Source: Zygnema cylindricum (Eukaryota > Streptophyta > Zygnematophyceae > Zygnematales > Zygnemataceae). Taken from it: a stretch of 64,000 nt of DNA. The notes beneath the pieces were generated by a model, which saw only the letters and a list, made by a program, of their open reading frames with translations, had not been told where the DNA came from and ran no database searches. The position numbers and the translations under genes are program-made. Location: contig JBBHKE010001162.1 in the NCBI GenBank assembly GCA_037447655.1, forward strand, positions 73,264-137,263, given 5' to 3'. Of the stretch, positions 9,953 to 22,534 are shown piece by piece (within the stretch, counting starts at the first letter, position 1; each line of letters begins with the position of its first letter).

Positions 9953-12067
9953 GTCCCATTTTTTAGCTTACCCATAGTCGATATAGTAACGAGATGCATC
10001 GGTACAAATGTTATCCCAGTGAATAACCGATAGTATCGGTATTCCATCGCGACAACACCAAAACCCATAACTATCGGCGATAGCTGTACAATTTTTCGTA
10101 CTGAAATACGGTTAGCTGTCCGTACTAAACTCACGTTACACAGAGGACGGAACAGATTGTCATAAGTGGCACGCTACGCTGTATGCAGTAAAAAAAATAA
10201 TGCTTTAGTCGTACGAAAAAATCACTTTTACCACACTACGATGACCGTGTCAACCCGATACTTCGAATGTGCTCTATGTTTGTCGTCATGTAAACGCATC
10301 TTTTCGACCCTCGGGCAAGGGAATCCTGACCATCAAAAAACTTCATTGAAAATTACCTCGCGAGGTGATTTCAGCTAAAGTATCACCCAAACAACAAATA
10401 AAAACCGATCGACGCACGCGCCACACGAGTTCGATAATTTTAGGATAAGGAATAGTACTCACTATTTTTCTCCCTGTCTGTCGTGCGCATGTATGGAAAG
10501 TTTTTGCAAGGACCTCCACTTTCATTCATGGATCCACTGTAGAATCTTACTTCGTTGTCGCCTCTCCCTCCTTTCTCTCACGCTTTCGCTTTTATCCCAC
10601 ACTTTTTTAGAACGGGACACGACAATATTAGTCTAAAATTAAAGATCTTTGATTTTTTTTTCTTTTGACAATTTTAGGTATATTTTTATGGGAAGTCGAG
10701 TGAGAAAAGTCAAAAAAACGAAATGAGGAAACCATGGCGGAAAGTTCTTAGACTATTGACGTTGACATTGTCACAAGTGAGCATGACGCTACAATGTCAC
10801 AAAACCCTAAACATCTACAATGTCACAAAAAATTAGACGTCTACAGGCGGCGTTGTTTTGTATGTGTCACCAATTGTCCTAAGTTTCTTAGTCCTCTTCA
10901 ATCATCACAAGTTGCCCCCGTCTACAACTGTCACATTTTAAAGTTCCGATTTCATTTTCGCAAATTGGGACGCTCTTCAATGTAGTACGGAGAATCTTCC
11001 CTAAATTCCAAAATACTTCTTCAAAGTATCGATTACACGGGGACACCCGCTAAACATCGTTTTGGTTTTTGTGCACCCAAAAAATAACAGTGTTGTGCAT
11101 CAACAAGGAAATTATCGCGATTCCACCGATACCAATTGTTATCGGTTATCCGACGGTCAAAGGTCTTGGTATATTGATCCGAGACCAACAAATACCTCAT
11201 TGGCGATAAGTACGAAATGTAGCGCGCTATGTAATAGTTATTAATAATGTATTAAATGATATAATTGACTGTAAAGAGCGTGGCACGTCAAGTACAAAAA
11301 TATGTCCCATTCTCCCAATTACGAGAGTTTAGTATAGACAACAAAACACATTAGCGTTAACAAATTTATAATAGAAGTTTATAATACTAAACGTATAATA
11401 ACTCAACTTAAATATTAAATTACATGGTTATATCAAACTTTGGAACAAAACTATCAAACTGTCGCCATTTCCTGAAACCATTTTCTTCCCCCATTTCTTG
11501 CCACCATTTTCCATTTTATGAGAATTGTGTACACAGGCAACACCAATAAGCGTATAATTGTACGGTTCGCAATATTATGGCCTATGATCATCGGTATCGG
11601 TGTTATCTCGATAAAAAAACGATCGGCGATAACACTAGTGTTGATATATTGTGCTAGTATATCAATTATCGACAAGCAAAAAAAAAGATAAATATCGATT
11701 TTTGGTAAAACCTCACCGATACACAACACTAAAAAATATAGTACAGTACTGTAGTGAACACGTGAAGACACCATAACCATTAGATATGGACAAAATCTCG
11801 CACATTTAACGCGCGATGGTTGTGCAAACTGGGACATGTACACAACTACAAAATCTCCTCTAATACCTATAAAAGTATGTCCTCATGTACTTCTACCTTA
11901 GGGAACTTTGTATTTTAGCGCGGATCCGTCAAATTCGGTTTTTACGTGTTCTTATGTGTAAAAATGAAATCTTAACTTATATTTGTGACGATTGTATACG
12001 TCGACAATATCTGTGACGGTTGTCAATGTCTACAATTTGTGTAGTCGCAAGTAATTTTTTAGGGCTC
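9953..12067. other. AT-rich interval with degenerate TATCGGT-type repeats
   Basis: No gene recognised. Phrases such as ACCGATA, TATCGGTTA and CGGCGATA recur at about 9990-10090, 11100-11160 and 11590-11740, suggesting remains of an old dispersed repeat. Reading frames here are short and show no family motif. Confidence 0.45.
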
Positions 12068-12072
12068 ATTGT

Positions 12073-13503
12073 TGTTGTTTTTGGAAGATTCAGTTTCGCA
12101 CATGCGTGCACGTATTTGCGTGCGTACGTAATTTCCGAAGTTAATGTGGAGGTTCGAACGGATTTGCGGATTGGGGGTTTATTGTACAAGTAAAATTAAT
12201 TGACTAATTGAGTGGCGCTGAATGCGTAAGTGAAATGGACGGCGGATCGCGAAGCGATCCGATGTAAAATATTCTAAAAAGTCAAAATAGTACGTCGCAC
12301 GTACGAAACACAATGCGACGGGCGACAGCTATTGAAAAGGACGCTTCCGGTACGGAACGTCTTATTTGGACATGTGTACTCTATATGCGACAGGCGCATT
12401 TATTGCAAACGACGCATATCCAGTACGGAAAAGATTTGGAAGGTACGGATTAATTTCGGCAGTGGTTCGAGTTACACGTGGAGGGCGGACGACGTCCGCC
12501 GATATTTTCAAGGGATCGCATTATTTTTAATGACGTATTATTAGGTGGACCGTACATATGCGATGTCGGTTCACTACGTGGATTTATCTGCAAGTGACTA
12601 AGCGAGTTGTCGCTTATGACGCGTATTTTGCGGACGCGTCGGTGTAAATATTTGAAACAACATTGTTTTGTCGTATGTGTAATAATAATTTAGTATTGAT
12701 TATGACAGTTTTTATTTAGATGATCATTTAGGGTTTCGGCAGTTTAATTTGTGTGTTGTCGTACTTGCAGACAAGTGTACGCTTATGATTGGTTGACTTT
12801 CAGGTGTACACTTACAGTTAGGATTATTTGTTGTAATAGGTTCTCATGGTTTAATACTACTTAGTGGAAGTTACGTTGGTTAATTTGACACGTAGCGATT
12901 TGTTGACAGCTCGCAAGTGTATATATAGATTTGAGCTTCATTAGGAAAATCATCAATGCTGGTTAGAAAAGTAGGGACCAAAGATGTAGTATTTTAGGGT
13001 TGTCGATTAGGTCATGCACTTTGAATGATATAATGATTATTTGATTATACTTTGATTATACTTTTGTTTATGTGTGATGCATTCATTTATTATTATTTAT
13101 ATGTGTTATTTATATGCTTGTTTGTTATGCATTGTTAATGCATTTGTCCTAGGGTTTGTTTATGTTGATTATTCCATCAAACCTTAGATGTTATCCTAAG
13201 GTTTGTTTATGTTGATTACTCCATCAAACCTTAGTTGTGTTTGTTATGTTATGCGTTGTCTTAGGGTTTGTTATGATGATGGAGATATATTAAGCTTCTA
13301 TTCCATGAAACCCTAGATGATTTCATGCGTCTGTGTATGCATGCTTGCTCCGTCTGTGTGCGGATGAATGATTGCATCTGTGTATGCATGTATGTTAAAT
13401 GAAGGATGCATTTCAAATGATTGTTCATTGGCCTGGCTTCGCTTAGCTTTTTGCATGATAGTTTGGGTGGCTTCTGCGGTCTATTTTAGACCAAAGAACA
13501 ACA
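12073..13503 (+). mobile_element. Solo LTR D1 (1431 bp)
   Basis: Begins TGTTGTTTTTGGAAG and ends CCAAAGAACAACA (TG...CA). It is flanked by the exact 5-bp duplication ATTGT at 12068-12072 and 13504-13508. It is homologous throughout to the LTRs of the tandem array at 20228-26181 (opposite strand) and more distantly to D2 at 44661. Internal marks are a TATA box at 12920-12928, the hairpin CGGATCGCGAAGCGATCCG at about 12244, and an ATG 49 bp from the 3' end. It has no internal region, so it is a recombination-derived solo LTR. Confidence 0.93.
12920..12928 (+). promoter_or_regulatory. TATA box of solo LTR D1
   Basis: TATATATAG lies in the same position as TATATATAGG in the other D-family LTRs and in element C, just before the GAGCTTCATTAGGAAA block. 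Confidence 0.6.
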
Positions 13504-13508
13504 ATTGT

Positions 13509-14438
13509 AACCCTATGACCTCCATTGGCCCACTGAGTATCCAACTTATATGAAGCCTTTAGCATAGAATTTGCCCTTTTGACTATCTCACCAAATAAAA
13601 GCCACCCGGTCAAACAAGTGTTCCGACCAACCTCACTCTTGTGAGGGCTTGACTCCTCTAAGTCAGACGCAAAAAGAATCTCTGAATTTGCCCCCCGGAG
13701 CAGTAAGTTATGTGCGGCCAAAGTTGGCCGATTTATACAAAAGGTCACCTAGGAGAGGCGCCTCAAAAAATTAATAAGTCCTTAAACCTCTACTCATAGC
13801 TACCTACTACTAAACCCTTGACCGATGAGAGGAGTGTAGAGTGCAAGAAGGTACAATGAATAATGTACTTCTTGTATGGCCATTGTACGACATGGTCTTC
13901 TAGTTGACGCTTGTTAGCTCGAAGCCATGGTTCCTCCTCCCATCTTCTCCAATGTCCAATGATATTTTGCTGCGTGGTATTGCGTGACATTTTTACCAAT
14001 AGCCGCCAAAAGATCATTCCGGGTTGGCGGCTACAGTGACGACTGTTGAATAAAGTTAATTTATAGGGTAAGATTTGCGTCCGTGCATTTCATCCAATTT
14101 AGATGTACCACTTTGTCGGTTCGTTGCGTTAAATTAATTAATGTCGCGTTACTGTTTATATAGTTATCACGCCCCATGTGTGTAACGATTCTTCTACTAT
14201 TGAGCCAATAAGGCAGACGGTTGTTTGACCGACGGTGACTGTGTACGACTACGATCAAATCCTGGTTAAGTCACATATTGTTTTGTCAGAGGTGAATCTG
14301 TTGGCTATCTATTTAGCAACCTAAGTGTCTTTTTAGCTGCATCAAGGCAGCTATGGCTACCTAAGTCTCAGTGACTACAACAAGTATATAGACTTTGAGT
14401 GTCAAATAGGATACGCAACTAGAAAACACATTTCAACG
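13509..14438 (-). mobile_element. LTR K, 3' LTR of an old minus-strand copia element
   Basis: Read on the minus strand it begins CGTTGAAATGTGTTTTCTAG (TG mutated to CG) right after a polypurine tract AATAAGGGGAG. It contains the AAGTACA...TGTACCTTCTTG inverted motif and a TTTGTATAAAT TATA box, and ends near CCAATGGAGGTCATAGGG, the usual in-LTR gag start context. Solo LTR D1 lies against its 3' end. Confidence 0.75.
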
Positions 14439-14454
14439 CTCCCCTTATTCTCTA

Positions 14455-14886
14455 GTCTGTCTTTTCATTTAGTCCACATTTATTTCAACAAAATATAAGT
14501 TTTGGAGATGGAACAAGTTTGGTTATCATAACTGCTACCATTTCTCCATCAATTTTTTAATCCATTTTTATAATTTAATTCTCAAATTTTTCTCTTACAA
14601 AGCCTTGTGTGAGATCCATATGTTTTGCCTTAAAGTGTTGTTTGGGATTAGCTACACCGCCATTGCAGCCTGATTATCACAGAACACACCCTGAACACCA
14701 CTTTTCATAAATCCCAGCTCTTTAAGTAAGGATTTCACCCACATTAATTCCTTTACAGTAGAGCAAGAGGCCATATACTCAGGTTCTATTGGGGACTAAG
14801 CAACGACCTTTTGTTGTTTACTACTCGAACAACAAGCTTCATTCCTAACATATAACATATACTCAGTTGTAGACAGTAGAAAAAAA
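14455..14886 (-). pseudogene. Copia RNase H remnant (element K)
   Basis: On the minus strand, with stops and small gaps, the RNase H block can be read: SSKQQKVVA, then EYMASCS, LMWVKSLLKELGF, FCDNQAA and KHMDL. These are the last catalytic parts of a copia Pol polyprotein and stand directly before LTR K. Upstream sequence is cut off by LTR H at 14887. It is clearly dead. Confidence 0.75.
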
Positions 14887-15803
14887 TGATTCTGAAAATA
14901 TTTTCTAGGTCTAATCAACAAAAAGAAAACAGGTCATGTAAGTTAGTTCAACCTGACTCCTAATCTCTCTCAAGTCTTCATACTTGTTGTAGTCACTTAA
15001 CACTAGGGAGAGAGATGGAGCCATGGCTAAGGAGAGGAGAAGGTAGGAAGATACGGAGAGGAAGAGTGACAAAGTCTCTCTTTACCAAAAAGGTGAGTTC
15101 GGCAGGGCTCGACTCTTTGACCGGCAGAGTTAGGCGTAGCCGTGCGCTTTAACCGGTTAATCGTAGAAGATCGCTAGAGTGCATAGGGTTTGAGAATTAT
15201 TTAACAATGTCATTGTACAAAAAGTCATTTAGCTAATTATATGGGCTTAGTATATAATATTTAAAGTTAAACGATACCTCATTTAAAACAAATGTACCGG
15301 ACATTTGTTTGGACAGTTGACATTGAAAGTTGGTCTACATTCGACGGCTCACATTCAAGCCGATATTGCAAAATGACCAAATTGGCGGTTTGCGGTCGTA
15401 ACGTCATTAGATGACACGTGGCGCACACTCATTGTTTAGCATAATTCCCGAATTTCATCGAAAAAAGTGAGGAGTAACGTGCGTCCGCCCCTTAGCCACG
15501 TAGTACAATGATCGTACAGAAAGTACTACGGCTTGTGTACCTTACTGTACGATATAGTCAATCTGATTAGTTAGGTACATCAGTACTAGAGGGTTTACAG
15601 AGGGGTTTTGGGACTTAGGAAATTCTGAGGCAGCCACCTCTCTCCGAGTGAGCTTGTATACAAAAGGTCAATTTTAACCTAAGATAATTAAACTGCTCAG
15701 TTGAGCAAATTCGGAGATTTCTTTTGCGTATGACACAGAGGAGTCAAGCCCTCGTAGGGGTGAGGCTCGACAGATCTGTTGGGGTGCACACTATTGATTA
15801 TTC
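14887..15803 (+). mobile_element. LTR H, left part (interrupted by E1)
   Basis: Starts TGATTCTGAAAATATTTTCTAGG and shows the LTR order seen across this lineage: TCTAGGTCTAA, CTTGTTGTAGTCACT, GAGCCATGGCT, an antisense tRNA-like block (about 15105-15185), GTACAGAAAGTACTACGG...GTACCTTACTGTACG, and GTGAGCTTGTATAC. It breaks off at 15803, where E1 begins. Its last part resumes at 36551. Confidence 0.7.
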
Positions 15804-16698
15804 TGTTGAAAAGAAGTTTTTAATATTCACTTTTTAATTTAGACTCTAGAGAGAAGAAAGAGAGAGTCATCATGGCTGCCCACATAGTCTGAAAGAAACA
15901 GGTAGTCACAAAGAAATAGGCAAACAAGCAGACATATTGAAAAATGACCAAAATGCTGCCTTGGATTGGATTTAATCGTTGGTCTACGTGTTACAACATA
16001 GATGTATTCCTTATCCATTAAGACTTTAATGAACGGTAAAGTTATGTGGTTTAATATTTATTTAAAATGTTACTCAAGGTCACATTCACTCAAAGAGACC
16101 AAATTGACGAAACAACGCATGCGGACGCGAATCTAGCCGTGTAAAATATATGATCAAACGGACGTCGACACCGTCGCCAAACCCGAGTGAATCTTCGGTT
16201 GATTTCAGACATAGCTGCGCGCTGTGCCACGTGGCGCCACATCATTGGACCTTAAAAAAGATGGGAGGAGGAACGATGGCTCCCAAGCTGACAAGTGTCA
16301 ACCAAAAGGCCATGCGGTATAATGGCCGTACAATAAGTACAATCGACCACTGTACCTTCTTATACTATATACTCTTTTGATTGGTCTAAGGTACATTAGT
16401 AGGTAGTTGTTAGTAGGAGTTTAGGGACTTAGCGTGTTTGAGGCGTTATTCTCCAGGTGACCTTTAGAATTTATAGGCCATCTTTGGCTAGCCATAACTT
16501 ACTGCTCAGGGGAGCTAATTCATAGATTCTTTTTGCGTTTGACTCAAGGGAGTCTTTTCCTCTCACGGGTGAGGGCGATGAGAGTATTTTTGTGCCTGGG
16601 CGGCACCTATTCAGTGGGAGAGTGAAAGGGGCAAATATTATCCCAGAGGCTTTACCTAAGCAGCTCACTATGTGGGAGAATGAAGACCACAAAATTTA
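15804..16698 (+). mobile_element. 5' LTR of copia element E1 (895 bp)
   Basis: Starts TGTTGAAAAGAAGTTTTTAAT and ends ACAAAATTTA, matching the 3' LTR at 35653-36550 along its length. A primer site GGTCATGGGTCCACC follows directly. It contains the GTACAATAAGTACAATCGACC...GTACCTTCTTATACTA inverted motif near 16325. The gag ATG lies at 16680, inside the LTR. Confidence 0.85.
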
Positions 16699-16713
16699 GG
16701 TCATGGGTCCACC
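16699..16713 (+). other. Primer-binding site of E1
   Basis: GGTCATGGGTCCACC follows the LTR end directly. It differs by two transitions from GGTTATGGGCCCACC, the complement of the initiator tRNA-Met anticodon arm. Confidence 0.7.
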
Positions 16714-17324
16714 CTCTAGGGTGACCATATTCAATGGATCTGACTTTCTTTAGTGGGAAATGATGATGGAGGGGGAACTTTTTGAGAAGCACCTATCGCA
16801 CATAGTGTACGGGCAAATTTAATGCCCACCTCCACCTGGGTTTGGAGGAAAACGTTTTTTTGGCACCTCCGTCACAACACCTGTTAAAACATCAGCCTCC
16901 ATCACGAACGATGACGAGGAAGGGGAGGAAATAATCATGGAAGGAGAAAAGGGAGAAGTTGCTTCTCGAGAGACTCCATTGTGAAGGACGATACCAACAG
17001 CAACACCGCCAACAATGGTGACAAGTTGTCAGACCGAACGGTTAGAATATTAAAATTGGTACTATATGGACAAGTTTGCTAAGCTCTAAATTCTCAAAAG
17101 TGTAGTGAAGGGTATTTCCATTCCCCTTATGCATGTTAGATCTTCCTCTCAAATTTGGGTATCTCTTGAAAACAAATATAAGAGTGGGTCATTGTAGGAG
17201 CAACAACTTGCGGAAAAAATGATTTCAACTTATACTTACAAACGAGGAAGTATGGATGATTATTCCTATGACTTAGAAGCATTATTTGGAGAACTAGAAA
17301 GCGCAAGTAACTGATGGTGTGAGA

Positions 17325-18628
17325 TGTTGATATTTGGGTATTTTCTAGGTCTTTATTAGATAGAAAAGGGTAGAGGCAGTCTGCCTCTGACTCCCTTCTC
17401 CAAGCCCCCACACTTGTCGTAGTCACTGAAGGCTGGAGAGGGAGCTAGAGCCATGGCTGCCTAAGCTCTTCAGAGAGACAGGAGTAGATAAATATGTTTA
17501 CTAAAAAGATGTTTGACGGATCCAGGAATTGATCCCGGTACCTACCGGCCGTCAAACATCCCGCAGTCGTTAGCATTGTCCATTTAGTCTAGGACTAGTA
17601 CTTGTACGTATAGGGTTTGATAAATATCTAAATAGTTAAAGGTAGGATTTTCCATTTAACTGGGTTACGGTATATAGGGCATAGAAACAGTTGTACTTTT
17701 AGTACCGGACGAAATAAATAGTACGGACATTTATTTCGACGGTCCGTTTTAATTACGATGTCAATCGGACGGCCGTGGTTAGCGCCGACATCACGGAAAG
17801 TAAAATTGGCAGTTTGTAAACGCCGCCACTCTGGATGACACGTGGCAACATCGTACGGGATTACGGAATTTCCGGAACGGGAGAAAACAAATCCGAGAGT
17901 GACAAATGTCGCACTCTGGCGACATCGTACAATGTACGTACAGAAAGTACTCCGGCACTTGTACTTTCTTGTACGGTACCATTTTTATGACGCGGCATGA
18001 CCTGGCGCCACGTGGAGAGATAAGATTTGGAGGCAGGAATTCCGGAGAATACAAGAGCGAATCCGGATAAGACATTTGTTGACTTATTAGCCATGTCGTA
18101 CGATGTCCGTACAAAAGGTACACCGGCATTTGTACCTTTATGTACTATACAGTAATGTGATTGGTCCGTACCTCAGTACTAGAGGGTTTAGAGAGGGGTT
18201 TAGGACTTAGAATATTTCGGGTAGGTAGGTGACTCTCCCAGAGAGCACCTTGTATAAATGGCAAACTTTGGCAAGCCATAACTATCAATTCAGTTGACCA
18301 AATTCAGTGATTCTTGTTGCTGCGGACTCAGGGGAGTCCAGGCTACACAGGGGTGTAGTCGGTCAGAGTTTTTGCCTGCCTGGGTGGCTGCATTTCTAAG
18401 GGAAAGTCAAAGTGGGGAATGTTATCCTATACTCATATTCAAACTTTGCATTCTGTAGTGAAAGTGAGCACACAGAGAGTCTTACTTCACAGGGGTGAAG
18501 CTGTAATGGGGTTCAGATTGTCAAGGGGTCAATCATTTGGGTTTATATTAACTTGGAGTCGGTACTATCTAGATTAGCTTCCTTTGGACCTGCGAATTCT
18601 GTGTGGCAATGGAGCCCATAGAATTTCA
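17325..18628 (+). mobile_element. Solo LTR G1 (1304 bp) inside E1 gag
   Basis: Starts TGTTGATATTTGGGTATTTTC and ends CATAGAATTTCA. The 5-bp duplication TGAGA lies at 17320-17324 and 18629-18633, and removing the LTR and one copy restores the gag reading. The GTAC-type inverted motif occurs twice (17937-17978 and 18107-18150). A TATA-like CTTGTATAAATGG lies near 18251, and an in-LTR ATG (MEPIEF) starts 20 bp before the end. Confidence 0.92.
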
Positions 18629-21483
18629 TGAGAGAAAAAGAGTAAATGCATTGATAATGCAACTCCTTGAAGAGTATAAAAATATCATTAATTAGTTGCA
18701 AGATCTAGGTGATAGCAATTGGAATTGAGATGATACAGTGGGGATGATTTTAGTAAAAGAGACAACCATAGAACTTGGGAGAGGAAGTCCGAGTGTTCAA
18801 GCATTGGCTCTAGTATCTGATTGGCGGAAGCGTGGTGAGAAAAAGGGAAAGGATCCCTATCGAAACTTAGGAGGAAGAGGACATAAAGGTGGCAGATTTG
18901 ACCGACAGGGAACAAGAGCTCATCGAGGTGGACAATGTCACTTCTACAAAAAACTGGGACATTATATGGCAGATTGTGTCAATCTTTCAAATCTTCGACT
19001 GAAAGATGGACAAGATTCCTCAAGAGATAAAGGAAAGAAAAATGCTTTTTCTGACTCTCGTTCATGAAGAGGAAGAAGATGAAGTAACCGAACTGGAAGA
19101 GGAACTTACGAAGCTTCTTTTTAATCAGAAAAACCACTGACAAACATGTTGACATTCCAAAGAGACAGGCGTGTGCTTTCGAAGGTAAGAGGGATCCAAT
19201 TGAGGATGGGTGGATCATAGACTCGGGGGGCTCAATGTTGAAATTGTTAGATTTATGTGGTATTTTCTAGGTCTAAATAGTTCAGTACAAAAAGGAAAAG
19301 AAAAAGGCGGACAACCTGCCTCCACCTCCTCTCTCTACCCACCATATTTGTTGTAGTCACTGAGGGATAGAGAGGGTGGTTGAGCCATGGTTGTCCTACC
19401 TCAGTAGGCGAACTAAAGAGTGACTTAAGTCACCGTTAACAAAAGGTTGAGTCTGGCAAGACTCGAATCTCCGACCGGCAGAGCCGGCGTAGCCGTTAGC
19501 ACTAACCAGTCTGTCGTAAAAGTCCGTTAAAAGATATAGGGTTTGATATGTATTTAAGCTATTGTATGGTACTGAAATTAATTAACAGGAACTTGAACGA
19601 AGGAACATAGAAATTGTAAAAGTTTTGTGCGGACGTCATTTCGCAAGAAACAAATGAATCGGACATTTGTTTCGACGGTCGACATTTAATGTCAGATTTA
19701 ATCCGACAGCACATATCATCGCCGAGATCGAGGAATGGTCACTTTGGCTTTTATGGACGTGGCATGACTTGGCGCCGAATGGAAGGATGACATTCGGTGG
19801 CGGGAATTCCAAGGAATGTACGGACGAGGATAAAAGTGACACGCGTCTACTCAGTGGCCTTGTCGTACACAGGCCGTATAGAAAGGACATCGACCGTAGT
19901 ACCTTTCTGTACTTTACAGTCATATGATTGGTGTTTTTTTTAAAAGCTTTAGTCCTCTCTATATTTTGTGAGAAGAAGCCTCAAGACTTAGAAATATTTT
20001 TAGAGTTGTTACTTGATTCTACGTAGCACAATTAGTATGAAGACGTCACTACAGTTTTCTTCGTGACAAGACATACTCTATGACAAGATTTACAAGAAAG
20101 TCCTTTATCGAACAATATTTATGTGATAAGAAAGATTACGAAATGGCGCGCACTACTTAATTATGACATATCGTCCGATAGACAAAATCGGACCGACAAA
20201 GACATACCAGAATCTGGAAGTGGACCATGTTGTTCTTTGGTCTAAAATAGACCGCAGAAGCCACCCAAACTATCATGCAAAAAGCTAAGCAAAAATAGGT
20301 CGACGAACAATCATTTGAAATGCATCCTCCATTTAACATACAACAACATTTAGGGTTTTATGGAATAATCAACATAAATAAACCCTATGACAACATCTAA
20401 GGTTTGATGGAATAATCGACATAAACAAACCCTAGGACAAATGCATAAACAATGCATATCAAACATATATAAAATAACATAAAAAAAAAAACAAATGCAT
20501 CACACATAAACAAGAGTATAATCAAAGTATAATCATTATATCATTCAAAGTGCATGACCTAATCGGCAACCCTAAAAGTCTACATCTTCGGTCCCCACTT
20601 TACTAACCAGCATTGATGATTTATTCCTAACAAAGCTCATTCCTATATATACACTTGTGAGCTGTCAACGAATCACTAAGTGTCAAAATAACCAACGTAA
20701 ATTACGTAGCTGTCATTAAGTCATATTTAACCATGATAGCCAATTACTAAGAAACACTAATCGTAAGCGTACACCTGAAAGTCAAGCAATCGTAAGCGTA
20801 CACTTGTCTGCAAATACGACACATAAATTAAAGTGTCGATATCCTCATTAATCACGTAAAATATAACTATTTTAATCAACACTAAATCATTAATTCAAAT
20901 AAGACAAAACATTGATGCTTCAAATATTTACACCGACGCATCCAAAAATCCGCGTCATAAGTGACAACTTGCTTAGTCACTTGTCGATAAGTCCACGTAG
21001 TGAACTGACATCGCATATGTACGGTCCACTAGATAATGCGTCATTAAAGATATTGAGATCCCTTGAAAATATCGGTAGACGACATTCGCCCTCCACGTGT
21101 ACCATGACCAACTTGCCGAAATCAATTCGTACGATCCAATTCTCTCCGTACCGAAATCACGTACTTCGTCATAAATGCGCCTTGTCGCATTTAAGGTACA
21201 CGTCATTTTCGATAAATGCATGTCGCAATAAGCGACAACTTAAAGTACACCTGTCAAATACGACGCTCCGTACCGGCGGCGTCCCATGTAATAAATTTCA
21301 TCTGTCGCATTATGTTTCGTACGTGCGACGTACCATTTTATCTTCGTCGATTATCTCACGTCGGATTGCTTCGCGATCCGCCGTCCATTTCCTCTCACAT
21401 TTCGCGCCACTCAATTACTCCATTAATTTTACGTGTACATTTAATTCCCCAATCCATAAATCCTTTCGAACCTCCACAATATA

Positions 21484-21547
21484 TCGCGTAAATGCGTACG
21501 CACGAAACATCGCGTACGCACGAAACTATGTGTTCGCACGAAACTAA
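21484..21547 (-). repeat. Short direct repeats at the D-family LTR start
   Basis: Three tandem copies close to CGCGTACGCACGAAAC (about 18 bp) lie at the start of the LTR, and again in the other two array LTRs and, altered, in D2 at about 44685. The position in U3 suggests regulatory repeats; that is inference. Confidence 0.55.
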
Positions 21548-22520
21548 CTTTTCAAAAACAACACTACCTCGAAAATTTAGTTTCGTGCATCCATGATGCC
21601 ACGTCATCATCTGTCACACTTCATGGAACTACGTCATCAGCTGTCACCAATGTCACCTTCAGCTGCCTCCTCCATTTGAATCCGCCTTCGCTACACCACT
21701 GCTTCCGCTTCCTCCATAAATCTTTCCAAATATCATAATACACAATATATATTTTCATTTTCCGATTACAACAAATTTTCTTTTTTTCTCAACAATATCT
21801 AAATCCAAAAATTTCCCATAAAAATACATAAATAATAAACTATTTTCCGAAAATCAATTCTACCAAAAATAAACAAAATTACCACATTTTCCTCTAACTA
21901 CTATAACAATTTCCAAAAATAAAACTTTCCAAATTTTCAACCAGCGCACTTAATCCCACAAAATAAAACATTAAAAATAGAAATAAATAAAATCTACATT
22001 CTCTATCCCAATTTTAAGCTCCAATAATGTTACATTTCCCAAAACTACCAACAATCCGAAAAAATAAAATCTCATAACATCCCATAATTATAGATCCACA
22101 AATTCGGATCTTTCACCAAATGCCACAACTCCACCTTTCGGATCTCTCTCCCCCAAACGTCGAAACTCCACCTTCCGCATCTCTCCACTAAATGTCAAAT
22201 CTCCACCAAATGTCAAAACTTCATATTCCACATTTCGAAATGCTTCATCAAAAATAAACATGTATTTTCCAAAAATTATAAAATATCCTTTCTCAAAATA
22301 AATAATTTTCATTGAGGGTAGTCATTTCGGCACTGTCACTAAGTTAACCCTTGGGGCGATGCAAGATTAAACTCGGCACATACCAACACTATGATAAGGC
22401 CGATCTCATGGGTACACAGACACCATTACTGCAATACAACCAGCAAGAACAAAATTAACCCGCTACAATGCGTGTGACACAAACCTATCTCGACTTAACC
22501 TAACATATGATAGATGGGGT

Positions 22521-22534
22521 GTGGGCCCATAACC
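22521..22534 (-). other. Primer-binding site, array internal region 1
   Basis: On the minus strand GGTTATGGGCCCAC follows the LTR end AACAACA with no gap. Fourteen bases match the complement of the plant initiator tRNA-Met anticodon arm as I recall it. Confidence 0.8.

Larger units (their letters stand above)
16680..19235 (+). pseudogene. gag and start of protease of E1 (interrupted by solo LTR G1)
   Basis: The Gag frame starts at ATG 16680 inside the LTR, runs to 17324, is broken by solo LTR G1 and resumes at 18629. Several stops and frameshifts are present. After the break it reads RVNALIMQLLEEYKNI, as in the other gags here. The zinc knuckle near 18936-18980 reads CHFYKKLGHYMADC, with the second Cys of the CCHC changed to Tyr. 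The protease motif GWIIDSGGS ends exactly where A1 is inserted at 19236; the reading continues at 32459 with HMC. Gag would form the particle and bind RNA; this copy cannot. Confidence 0.8.
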
